Positions 19,255 through 27,924 of a DNA stretch of 64,000 nucleotides are shown here, piece after piece. Source of the DNA: Lysobacter sp. yr284 (GTDB lineage: Bacteria > Pseudomonadota > Gammaproteobacteria > Xanthomonadales > Xanthomonadaceae). The translations under genes and the position numbers were made by a program. How positions within the stretch are numbered: position 1 is the stretch's first letter; each line of letters begins with the position of its first letter. The notes beneath the pieces are model-generated. The model saw nothing but the letters and a program-made list of their open reading frames with translations, searched no databases and was not told the origin of the DNA. The DNA is taken from assembly GCF_900107375.1 (NCBI RefSeq), contig NZ_FNPT01000001.1:1054001-1118000 (forward strand), in the 5' to 3' direction.

Positions 19255-20382
19255 ATGACGACATTGATTGTCTCCGACCCCTGGGACATCCACGCCAGAT
19301 CGGTGGCCTGGGCGCTGGAGAACGAAGGCGAACGCGTGCACGTGTGGTACACCCACGACTATCCGCAAAAACACGGCGTCAGCCTGCGCACCGGCGGCGG
19401 CCCCGCGGCGGTATCGCTGTATTGCCTGCGCCACGAGCGCGACTTCGATACCGCCGACGTCGATACGGTGTGGCTGCGCCGCTGGTACCAGCCCGAGCCC
19501 TCGGCCCAGCTGCACCCGGCCGACATCCGCTTCTCGCAGCTGGAATCCACCGAGTTCGTGCGCGCCACGATCAACCTGCTCGAAGCCCAGCGCGAGCGTT
19601 TCTGGATCAACCCGATCCAGGCCAAGGCGCTGGCCGACCGCAAGGCGGTGCAGTTGCACCACGCCGCCGCCGTGGGCCTGGACACGCCGCCGACGCTGAT
19701 TTCCAACGATCCCGGGGCGATCCGCGCGTTCTACCGCGAGCACGGCGGCCGCGCGATCTACAAGCCGATCACCGCGGCGGCCTGGATCAGCGAAGGAGAA
19801 GAAAAGGTGCGCGGCACCTTCACCACGCCGCTGACCGAGGAACTGCTGCGCGAAGACGCCGCGCTGTCGAACGCGCCGGGCATCTACCAACCGTTGCTGG
19901 ACAAGGCCTACGAGCTGCGGGTGACGGTGATGGGCCGCACCGCGATCGCCGCGCGCCTGCACTCCCAGCGCGAGGGCGACTACCTCACCGATTGGCGCGC
20001 GAACGAATTCGACGAACGCATGGGCTGCGAGCGCTACGCCCTGCCCGAGGCGGTGCAGGCGCGCTGCCTGCAGGTCATGGCGCGGCTGGGACTGGTGTTC
20101 GGCTGCATCGACATCGTGGTCACCCGCGACGGCCGCTACGTGTTCCTGGAAGTCAACGAGATGGGCCAGTTCATGTGGCTGGAGGCGATCAACCCCGGCC
20201 TGCAGCTGATGGACTGCGCGGTCGAATTCATCCGCAGCCGCGACCCGGGCTTCGTCTACGACTGGCGCGAACCGGCCTATCGCTACCGCGACTACTGGGA
20301 ATCGCGCGGCGAACGCGGCGAGGCCGAGCCGGACGCGCGGCGCCACGTGCCGCTGCCGCAGGTGTTCCAGATGCGCGAATGA
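19255..20382 (+). CDS. ATP-grasp ligase of graspetide (MvdD-like) macrocyclase type
   Basis: 375 residues. Blocks shared with microviridin/graspetide synthetases occur in order: an N-terminal pre-ATP-grasp region with DVDTVWLRRW (about 70-79); FVRATINLLEAQRERFWINP then ADRKAVQLHHA; FTTPLTEELL (about 188); NAPGIYQPLLDKAYELRVTV (about 207-226); DWR (about 246); and the metal-binding FLEVNEMGQFMWLE near 297-310. Family enzymes use ATP to join Thr/Ser (ester) or Lys (amide) side chains to Asp/Glu in a ribosomal precursor peptide. Automated annotation may call it glutathione synthase. A candidate precursor lies convergent at 20515-20676. Confidence 0.87.
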   Translation: MTTLIVSDPWDIHARSVAWALENEGERVHVWYTHDYPQKHGVSLRTGGGPAAVSLYCLRHERDFDTADVDTVWLRRWYQPEPSAQLHPADIRFSQLESTEFVRATINLLEAQRERFWINPIQAKALADRKAVQLHHAAAVGLDTPPTLISNDPGAIRAFYREHGGRAIYKPITAAAWISEGEEKVRGTFTTPLTEELLREDAALSNAPGIYQPLLDKAYELRVTVMGRTAIAARLHSQREGDYLTDWRANEFDERMGCERYALPEAVQARCLQVMARLGLVFGCIDIVVTRDGRYVFLEVNEMGQFMWLEAINPGLQLMDCAVEFIRSRDPGFVYDWREPAYRYRDYWESRGERGEAEPDARRHVPLPQVFQMRE

Positions 20383-20431
20383 GCGCCCGGCGGCGCGCAG
20401 TCGCCGCGCGCCGCGCCCCCGTACAAACGAA

Positions 20432-20460
20432 CGGGCCGGGAGGCGTCGCCTCCCGGCCCG
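20432..20460. terminator. Perfect bidirectional terminator between ATP-grasp and precursor genes
   Basis: Thirteen-base perfect arms CGGGCCGGGAGGC and GCCTCCCGGCCCG surround a 3-base loop. CTTTGTTT follows on the plus strand and TTCGTTTG on the minus strand, so it can stop both converging transcripts. Confidence 0.88.
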
Positions 20461-20514
20461 CTTTGTTTCGCGTAGTCCGGCGTACCGGGTCGCGCCCGGC
20501 AGGCGCGTACCGGA

Positions 20515-20676
20515 TTACGGGATCTGGTCGCCGTTGTCGGCGAAATCGATCTCGTTGAACGGGCTGGTGCGGCGATAGGTCGTCGCGGCCACGAACGCGG
20601 CATTCTGCTCGGCGCCTTCCATCTGCTCGGATTCGATCGCGACCATGCGGCCGATCAGGCGGGTCTGTTCGCTCAT
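20515..20676 (-). CDS. Putative graspetide precursor peptide (53 aa)
   Basis: A 53-residue ORF from ATG 20676 to TAA 20515-20517, with GGAG 11 bases upstream. Residues 1-31 form a Gln/Glu-rich leader-like part (MSEQTRLIGRMVAIESEQME, then GAEQNAAFVAA). The tail TTYRRTSPFNEIDFADNGDQ plus IP puts four hydroxyl residues (T32, T33, T37, S38) before four acidic ones (E42, D44, D47, D50), as in graspetide cores that form side-chain esters. The peptide has no Lys, so amide crosslinks to Lys are excluded. It faces the ATP-grasp gene across the terminator. The role is inferred from composition and position; I recognise no named precursor family. Confidence 0.68.
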   Translation of the reverse strand: MSEQTRLIGRMVAIESEQMEGAEQNAAFVAATTYRRTSPFNEIDFADNGDQIP

Positions 20677-20719
20677 AACCTACTACTCCGTTAGCAAGGC
20701 GGCGGATCGCCGCCATCCG

Positions 20720-20749
20720 AAGATAGGAAGCCGCGTTCGCAGGCGGCAA
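20720..20749 (-). promoter_or_regulatory. Candidate promoter of the precursor gene
   Basis: TTGCCG (20749-20744), an 18-base spacer and TATCTT (20725-20720) on the minus strand, about 44 bases before the precursor ATG. A perfect TTGACA (20767-20762) lies further upstream without a well-placed -10. Between promoter and ATG, GGCGGC-GGATC-GCCGCC (20698-20714) forms a dyad that could be an operator. Confidence 0.4.
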
Positions 20750-20933
20750 GACGCCCGCGCCTGTCAATTGTTCCAGCACGCGCCGGCGCGCCCCAAAAAA
20801 GCACGATGGGGCAAGCAGTTAGCCACAACAAAAGCACCCAATCCGCAAGCCAAACTCGGCAAAGAAAGCCACCACAATGCTTGCCGACCGTGAAGAAAAA
20901 GTGACGGTCGTTGAGGGCTGCGCGAACGCCGGC

Positions 20934-20978
20934 CGCGGCCGGGAAAACCCCAGGTTTTCCTGAAAAAACCCGGCCGCG
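20934..20978. other. Nested inverted repeat upstream of the precursor gene
   Basis: Outer arms CGCGGCCGGG (20934-20943) and CCCGGCCGCG (20969-20978) enclose a second hairpin, AAAACC-CCA-GGTTTT (20944-20958). A smaller inverted repeat GACCGT...ACGGTC lies at 20886-20909. The 20677-21088 stretch otherwise holds no gene I can support. Function unknown. Confidence 0.6.
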
Positions 20979-21088
20979 AGCGGGGCCCCGGCCGGCACGC
21001 GGCGGCGGCCCGGGGGCCGCGCGGGCGGCGGCACGCCGCTTCGGGATCGCCCCGGACTGCGGCGCCCCGGACCCGGCCGCGCACAGCA

Positions 21089-21117
21089 AAACGGCGAAGC
21101 CCGAGGGGCTCCGCCGT
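21089..21117 (-). terminator. Ancestral tRNA-Val terminator, displaced by the island
   Basis: On the minus strand AACGGCG and AGCCC pair with GGGCT and CGCCGTT, followed by TTTT. It lies just beyond the truncated tRNA-Val copy, where the tRNA terminator would have stood before island insertion. Confidence 0.65.
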
Positions 21118-21126
21118 TCGCTTTCC

Positions 21127-21178
21127 AAATTGGTGGGCGATACAGGGTTCGAACCTGTGACCCCTACCATGTCAAGGT
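21127..21178. repeat. Left attachment repeat with 3' fragment of tRNA-Val
   Basis: 52 bases identical to 25021-25072. Positions 21131-21178 correspond on the minus strand to the last 48 bases of tRNA-Val(GAC), from the anticodon arm to CCA; the 5' half of the tRNA is absent. Identity stops abruptly at both ends, as expected for a site-specific recombination crossover region. Confidence 0.93.
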
Positions 21179-21274
21179 CCCGTAAGTAGAGGGATTTCAG
21201 CGACATAGCGCGACACGAAAAGACAGGCGGAAACAGACGGATCAAGCACTTACACCCCATCTCGATGCCAGACT

Positions 21275-21309
21275 GATGACACCCCGCGCAGCACGCCCGG
21301 GGTGTCATC
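21275..21309 (-). terminator. Perfect hairpin at the 3' end of the first island gene
   Basis: Twelve-base arms GATGACACCCCG and CGGGGTGTCATC with an 11-base loop lie immediately after the stop of the gene at 21311. No clear T-run follows, so it may be a weak terminator or an mRNA-end structure. Confidence 0.55.
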
Positions 21310-21310
21310 G

Positions 21311-21964
21311 CTACCCTTTGAAGCCGGCCGTCACGTTGAACAGGTCTCTCGCCACCCCTGCGAGGGCTTCCGAGCACTGCTCACGGGCAGCTTCCAGTTC
21401 CTGCTGCTTTTGTCCGAGGGCGTCAAACTCCTTCGCAATCAGTTGCTCGTTTTCCGGCTTCTGACGCGACCAGAAATAGCATGCGATTGCCATTCCTGGT
21501 AGCGCCTCTACCGCAAGCTGGAAAGCCTCTAACGATGCCCCAAGCTCGGGGTAGTAGAGCTTTTGCAGAGTTCGAAGTCGAATTGATACTCCGGTGCCGA
21601 GGTGGGTCAGATCTTCTTGCGAACCAGTTAGGGTGGCGTGCACCGCCGTCTGAGCGTCTTCGTAGCTCTGCTGGAGTCCAGCCTCGAAAGTCTCGAGGTT
21701 GCGAATTCGAGCCGCCTTCCACTCCCGCGCTATCCAGTCGTCATGGGCGACTGCTGCCCGCGTCTCCTCAAAGCGCTTGAGCTGCCTTACCGCTTCGACC
21801 AGGTCCTCCTTGGTGGCTAGGTTCTCGCCCTTTTTTCTGGCGTAAGCATCGCCGCCAGCGGCTATGCGCTTCAGAACCCACTGCAATGCAATAACTGCAA
21901 CCACTGCTCCGGCCCCGAGCCCAAACGGCGCCGCTAGCAGCGCAACTACGTCTTTCAGTTCCAT
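21311..21964 (-). CDS. Island membrane-anchored protein, copy 1
   Basis: 217 residues. One N-terminal transmembrane helix (LLAAPFGLGAGAVVAVIALQ) is followed by DAYARKKGENLATKED, a DWIAREWKAARIRNLE stretch, and a long, mainly helical region ending with likely coiled coil (EFDALGQKQQELEAAREQCS). The middle has KLYYPELGASLEAF. The gene at 22184 shares the same three blocks in the same order. The KGENLATKED motif is familiar from unassigned phage and island proteins. I cannot assign a function; a membrane-tethered helical scaffold or effector is possible. Confidence 0.8.
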   Translation of the reverse strand: MELKDVVALLAAPFGLGAGAVVAVIALQWVLKRIAAGGDAYARKKGENLATKEDLVEAVRQLKRFEETRAAVAHDDWIAREWKAARIRNLETFEAGLQQSYEDAQTAVHATLTGSQEDLTHLGTGVSIRLRTLQKLYYPELGASLEAFQLAVEALPGMAIACYFWSRQKPENEQLIAKEFDALGQKQQELEAAREQCSEALAGVARDLFNVTAGFKG

Positions 21965-22183
21965 GCCCTGTCCCTAGTTATGGCTGGAGTTTCCAGATTC
22001 GATATTTTTCGGCTGAATGGCGTAAGCGAGACGCTAAGGCATTGTTTGAAAGGCCGTCGCGGATTCGATCCTTGGCGTTATTTATTAAGAGTCAATGGAT
22101 CAGAGCCGTAAAAACAATAACTTAGCCACCGGAATTTTCAGGAGTTCCGATTCTGATGCCTATGCGCGCCAGGGCTGGCGCAT

Positions 22184-22861
22184 TCAATTTTTAGGGGCCT
22201 CAGGCGGCCTACCGAAGATCTGTCGGATGACCTGGACAGCAGCCGCATCCAGCTCAGCGCGCCGCTGTACAACCAATTTTCGCGCGCGCATGATCCCCGC
22301 GTTGTGCTGCTGCATGAGGAGGTGCGAATCGAGGCCGCCAGCTTCGGCATTCGCTAATGCGAAGTCGTAAAGGGTCATCGCCGCATCTCGCGCGCATTTG
22401 GCGAAAACACTTGCCGGCACTTCGAGTTCGGGAAAGTACAGCGCCGCCAAGACTTCGAACTTGTCCAGCGGCATGATCGGCACTCTGTGAAACTGCTGGG
22501 TGGTCAGTTGCCCGCGGTGGTGATCCAAGAACGCTTCAACAGCCCCCGCCTCGGCAAGCATTTCCTCCAGTTTTCGCTGCCGGATAGATTTCCACTCGCG
22601 CGCCGACCAGTCTTGGTGCCCCAGATTGGTCCGAATCTGCTCGGTGGCCTGGGTGGTCAGCTTCACCTGGTCGAGAAGCTGGGTGAAGTCCTCTTTCGTG
22701 GCCAGGTTCTCGCCCTTACGCTTGGCGTAGGCCTCTCCAGCTGCCGTGAAACTGTCGACCGCCTTCTTCGCCAACCACCAACCGACCAAGGCGATGATTC
22801 CGATCAGCGATCCGCCGGCCAGCAGGTTGTTCAGTATTGCGTCCACGCCACCCCTGTTCAT
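22184..22861 (-). CDS. Island membrane-anchored protein, copy 2 (paralogue)
   Basis: 225 residues from ATG 22861. The GGAGG there abuts the ATG, so GTG 22846 (preceded by AGGGG) is an equally good start. An N-terminal helix (LLAGGSLIGIIALVGWWLA) is followed by EAYAKRKGENLATKEDF, QDWSAREWKSIRQRKLEE and ALYFPELEVPASVF, parallel to the neighbour at 21311 but clearly diverged elsewhere. Two unequal copies side by side suggest an old duplication or partners in one complex. Function unknown. Confidence 0.8.
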   Translation of the reverse strand: MNRGGVDAILNNLLAGGSLIGIIALVGWWLAKKAVDSFTAAGEAYAKRKGENLATKEDFTQLLDQVKLTTQATEQIRTNLGHQDWSAREWKSIRQRKLEEMLAEAGAVEAFLDHHRGQLTTQQFHRVPIMPLDKFEVLAALYFPELEVPASVFAKCARDAAMTLYDFALANAEAGGLDSHLLMQQHNAGIMRARKLVVQRRAELDAAAVQVIRQIFGRPPEAPKN

Positions 22862-22966
22862 CCTCCGGGCAATCCCGGTTTCGTGGGGATTTTCACCGTT
22901 TAGGACGCCCGGCGATAGCACCGCCGGCATGCCCTCAATACCGATTAGCCCCTAAGCGCCCGAGCA

Positions 22967-23273
22967 CGCGACCGAAGCATCAAGCTCGTATTCACCCCCG
23001 ACACCGGCCAGGACATGGCGATCGCCTGCCTGTAAGCGCACCGGGTCAACCCGGACCGACGGCGACATCCTGTGGTCATTCGCCTTCGTCACGACGGATC
23101 TGGCGCCGAAGGTCGCCACAGCCGCGCACGACCGCTGCATCATGCTGATCAGACCCGAGAACATCGACCGCTGGCCGCAGCCGGCGCCTAACGACCTGGC
23201 CAAGTTCTACGAGATCTTGGAAGATCGTGAGCGCCCTTACTACGACCATGCGGTGGTCAAGGGAATCGACTAA
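22967..23273 (+). pseudogene. Remnant of an SRAP (YedK/HMCES-like) peptidase gene
   Basis: Two frames together resemble the C-terminal part of SOS-response-associated peptidase. First RDRSIKLVFTPDTGQDMAIA (to a TAA at 23033); then, after a frame change, LWSFAFVTTDLAPKVAT, HDRCIMLIRPENIDRW and FYEILEDRERPYYDHAV, ending at TAA 23271-23273. The N-terminal catalytic Cys region is missing. Intact proteins crosslink to abasic sites in single-stranded DNA and are frequent mobile-element cargo. Family assignment rests on motif recognition only. Confidence 0.65.
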
Positions 23274-23301
23274 CTAAAGCTCTCAGGGAGGAGCACTTTC
23301 C

Positions 23302-24138
23302 ATGATGAGAATTATGTGCGCTTGCGCTACTTGCCTCGCATCTGCAACGAGCGGCAGTCCCGCAGACCAACTTGATGCTTTCGCAGGATCCACCTCCCAC
23401 GTACCCACAATGGGATTCTTGCTCCCCGAGAACGATGGCGTCTACCGGTTCACCTGCCCTCGCGGCCACGAGAACATTTACCTTCACCAGTCAGAGAAGT
23501 TTGAAACACTTTTTGAAATCTCGTTGCACGCAATCATTGACGGCTATTACCGCGAGGCGATTGCGACTTTCGGGGCTGCCCTCGAGCGATTCTATGAAGC
23601 GGCGATTGACGTACTCCTAATTGCACGCTCCATACCGGACAATGAGCGTTCCGTAAGTTGGAACAAGATCAAAAAGCAATCGGAGCGACAGCTCGGGGCG
23701 TACGTTTTCACATGGCTTGCAGTTGCGGGCGATCTCCCCCAGACACTCAGCGACAACGACGCAAGCTTTAGAAATGAAGTTGTGCATCAGGGAAGGATCT
23801 GCACAAAATCCGAGGCAATCAGGTTTGGCAACCTTGTGAGAGTAATCATCGAGCAAGGAATCGAATCCCTTAAATCCAAGTTTAATGATGCAGTCGAACA
23901 GCGACAGTTCGAACAGAGCGCCAAGCTGCGCAACATCGCAGGCGTCAACAACGCCGTTGTGACCAGGAGCACTGGCGCAGTTTCACTCTCGGGGCAGGTG
24001 TCTAAAACCGTAGAAGAGTGGCTGAAGGACCGGTGGGCCTATCGTCAGGTGACCGACGAGGCCATGCGCGCCCTGACACCTCTCGGACTGATAATTCAGC
24101 CTTCTCCAGATCCTTCATTTCCTAGCGCGAATGATTGA
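23302..24138 (+). CDS. Zinc-ribbon and HEPN-like protein in the tRNA-Val island
   Basis: 278 residues from ATG 23302, with GGAGG 10 bases upstream. A Cys-rich N terminus (C6, C8, C11 and CPRGH at 52-56) suggests a zinc ribbon. Then comes a helical domain (FEISLHAIIDGYYREAIATF, ALERFYEAAIDVLL) carrying SFRNEVVHQG. R157-N-E-V-V-H162 fits the RX4-6H motif of HEPN ribonucleases found in toxins and phage defence. Base composition is far less GC-rich than in core genes, pointing to transfer. A defence or RNase role is inference; non-catalytic HEPN-like relatives also exist. Confidence 0.8.
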   Translation: MMRIMCACATCLASATSGSPADQLDAFAGSTSHVPTMGFLLPENDGVYRFTCPRGHENIYLHQSEKFETLFEISLHAIIDGYYREAIATFGAALERFYEAAIDVLLIARSIPDNERSVSWNKIKKQSERQLGAYVFTWLAVAGDLPQTLSDNDASFRNEVVHQGRICTKSEAIRFGNLVRVIIEQGIESLKSKFNDAVEQRQFEQSAKLRNIAGVNNAVVTRSTGAVSLSGQVSKTVEEWLKDRWAYRQVTDEAMRALTPLGLIIQPSPDPSFPSAND

Positions 24139-24141
24139 GAG

Positions 24142-24899
24142 CTACTCATCCCCGACAGCCTCACGCACTTGGGCCGCCAGGCGCGCGTTGAGCACCACGC
24201 CCCCTCCGCTTTCGCGCTGTAACTGGCCCGCGCCCCGAGGCTCCGGATGATCGAGGTGTTGCTGATCGCGATCGCCGGGTTGGCTTGGTTGAACGCGCGG
24301 ATCTTAGCCAGCACGGCAACGCTGTCGTCGCCGGTGTGGCAGGCCATCGCCAGGATATCCATCAGGTGAGCACGGCGATTAAGCAAGGCCTGCTCGTAGT
24401 TCTTAGGCGCGCTGTTGCGCTTGTATCGTTCCGAGACCTTGTTGGACGTAAAGCCGTCGAGCTGCAGCAGAGTGTCGTACAAAGTGCCGTCGTTGATCAG
24501 CGGATCCCCGCGGAGCGTGTTGACGCCCTCGCTGGCGTACCGGGCGTCCTTCATCATGTCCTTCAGCGACTTCGGCAGCATGGTCTCGACGCCGCGCCAC
24601 GGGTGGCCGTCGTCGATCAGCCCTTGCTACGAGCTCGCTCTTCAGGACGCCCCCATCGGCCCGGCCGCCTGCTCCAGCAGGTTGTAGTAGGCCCCGCGTC
24701 CTTCGAGCTCGCGATCGGCATCGCGGAACCACAGATCGGACAGCCCGACGCGGCCGGCGATGTCGGCGCCGGTGACCTGGTTGACCAGTCCGCGCAGGAT
24801 CGTCGCGGTCGTGGTCTGGCCGAGCATCCTCGACATGAACGCGCGCATCTCGGTCTCGGCGTCCCAGGGCTCGCTGCCGCTACCCGCACCGGGCTTCAA
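24142..24899 (-). pseudogene. Broken C-terminal part of a large phage protein (PLxRFG-type)
   Basis: Three frames must be joined. The first holds EPWDAETEMRAFMSRMLGQT and GLVNQVTGADIAGRVGLSDL (24899-24642). After a shift near 24610-24645 comes GLIDDGHPWRGVET then MLPKSLKDMMKDARYASEGV and ALLNRRAHLMDILAMACHTG. A second shift in a poly-G run near 24207 restores VVLNARLAAQVREAVGDE before TAG at 24142-24144. It resembles the C-terminal end of very large phage structural proteins labelled PLxRFG domain proteins. It is convergent with the HEPN-like gene and is the clearest phage relic in the island. Confidence 0.7.
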
Positions 24900-24979
24900 C
24901 GTGCGCGAGCTGCGCCTGGCCTGGGACCGCGACCAGGCCGGAAGCGATGCCAGTTCGATGACACCCAGGCCCGCAAATG

Positions 24980-25011
24980 AAAACGGCGGGACCCCGAAAG
25001 GCCCCGCCGTT
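24980..25011 (-). terminator. tRNA-Val terminator supplied by the island
   Basis: On the minus strand AACGGCGGG and CCCGCCGTT pair and are followed by TTTT. It lies just past the CCA end of intact tRNA-Val, inside the island, matching the displaced terminator at the other end. Confidence 0.7.
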
Positions 25012-25020
25012 CAATCACTT

Positions 25021-25072
25021 AAATTGGTGGGCGATACAGGGTTCGAACCTGTGACCCCTACCATGTCAAGGT
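25021..25072. repeat. Right attachment repeat within tRNA-Val
   Basis: 52 bases identical to 21127-21178, covering the 3' half of the intact tRNA gene plus four bases beyond CCA. The island therefore restores the tRNA 3' end, as integrating elements normally do. Confidence 0.93.
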
Positions 25073-25099
25073 AGTGCTCTACCGCTGAGCTAATCGCCC
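25025..25099 (-). tRNA. tRNA-Val (anticodon GAC)
   Basis: A 75-base cloverleaf on the minus strand begins GGGCGATTAGCTCAGCGG, has anticodon arm CTACC-TTGACAT-GGTAG (anticodon GAC), T arm ACAGG-TTCGAAC-CCTGT and encoded CCA. It is the integration site of the island downstream. Confidence 0.96.
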
Positions 25100-25241
25100 G
25101 TCGCCGAATCTTGCGTGAAGCTCCCCGGCGAAGGGAGCGCAGTCTAGCCCAGAGCCCGGCGCGGGACAAGCGTTTTTTGCGTCGCCGCATCCTTGCGGCC
25201 GTCCTCGCCCCGCCGCCGCACGCCGACGGCGAAGCGGCGGA

Positions 25242-27272
<2,031 letters not shown>

Positions 27273-27373
27273 CGGAGCCGGTCGCGAAGTCGGGGGAAGG
27301 CCCGTACCAGATGGGGACGGTGCGGGCGACTTTCCAGCTTACCCCACTACGCCGGCGCGCTCCCGCGGCCGCC

Positions 27374-27417
27374 AAAACGCCGATGCCCGCCCCGCGGCGG
27401 CGGGACGGGCATCGGCG
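27374..27417 (-). terminator. Intrinsic terminator of the pilus operon
   Basis: Twelve-base arms CGCCGATGCCCG (27378-27389) and CGGGCATCGGCG (27406-27417) are followed by TTTT on the minus strand. It lies 22 bases after the pilE stop and separates it from uvrB. Confidence 0.85.
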
Positions 27418-27439
27418 GCGCAGGCGCCAGCGCGGGGGC

Positions 27440-27904
27440 TTACCAGCAGTCGGTGCGGCTGGAGCTGGTCGTCCTTTTACCGGTCGCATCGATGGACAGG
27501 TTCTTGCACGCGTCCTTGGCCTGGTCGCCCTGGGCCGTCGCGGTCAGGGTAAAGGTGCTGGCGGCGGTGTCGGCGGCGCCGTCGCGGGTGATCACATAGA
27601 ACGCCTGGTCGCGCGGCTTGGTGCGCGGCGAGTAGTCCATGTTGTCGGCCTTGACCTTGGTGAAGAAGCCAGCGTAGCTGTTGTTGGCCGTGTACCAGCG
27701 CTCGGCGAGCTGGGTCAATTCGGCCAGGTCGACCTTGGCCTGGGCCCGGCGCGACTTGCGCACCGAGTCGTTGTAGGCCGGATAAGCGATGGCGGCCAGG
27801 ATGCCGACGATCGTCACGGCGACCATCAATTCGATCAGGGTGAAACCCCGGACCCTGCGAGGCAGGGTCCGGTGGCGCGACACGGAAGCGGCGTTGCGGG
27901 TCAT
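27440..27904 (-). CDS. pilE: Type IV pilin-like protein PilE
   Basis: 154 residues from ATG 27904. A basic leader ends at RRVRG, and the mature chain starts FTLIELMVAVTIVGILAAIA with Glu5, so PilD should cleave and methylate it. The C-terminal domain has the paired Cys residues typical of minor pilins (DACKNLSID and SRTDCW). It is the last gene of the fimT-pilVWX-pilY1-pilE operon, 20 bases after pilY1. Minor pilins prime assembly of the type IV pilus used for twitching. Confidence 0.93.
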   Translation of the reverse strand: MTRNAASVSRHRTLPRRVRGFTLIELMVAVTIVGILAAIAYPAYNDSVRKSRRAQAKVDLAELTQLAERWYTANNSYAGFFTKVKADNMDYSPRTKPRDQAFYVITRDGAADTAASTFTLTATAQGDQAKDACKNLSIDATGKRTTSSSRTDCW

Positions 27905-27924
27905 GACGTATGTCCTGGCAAGAA

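Larger units (their letters stand above)
21127..25072. mobile_element. Genomic island at tRNA-Val(GAC), about 3.9 kb
   Basis: The island is bounded by 52-bp direct repeats made of the tRNA 3' half and lies directly downstream of the intact tRNA. That is the usual outcome of integration by a tyrosine recombinase. Cargo: two related membrane-anchored proteins, an SRAP-peptidase remnant, a zinc-ribbon/HEPN-like gene and a broken phage gene. Its genes are visibly AT-richer than the surroundings, especially 22.1-24.1 kb. No integrase or excisionase was found, so it is either a decayed remnant or was mobilised in trans. Confidence 0.88.

Noticed and set aside
19255-20382. Annotation of the ATP-grasp gene as glutathione synthetase (gshB) or rimK
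   Set aside because: The FTTPLTEELL, APGIYQPLLDKAYELRV and EVNEMGQF blocks follow the graspetide-type pattern, and GshB- or RimK-specific motifs are not seen; a profile search should settle it.
24285-24980. 231-codon plus-strand frame in the island
   Set aside because: It is antisense to the phage-protein remnant and has no recognisable content; a shadow of the decayed gene.
21127-25072. Integrase or excisionase in the island
   Set aside because: Both strands were read for the tyrosine-recombinase R..HxxR..Y pattern and none was found; absence is reported rather than a gene.
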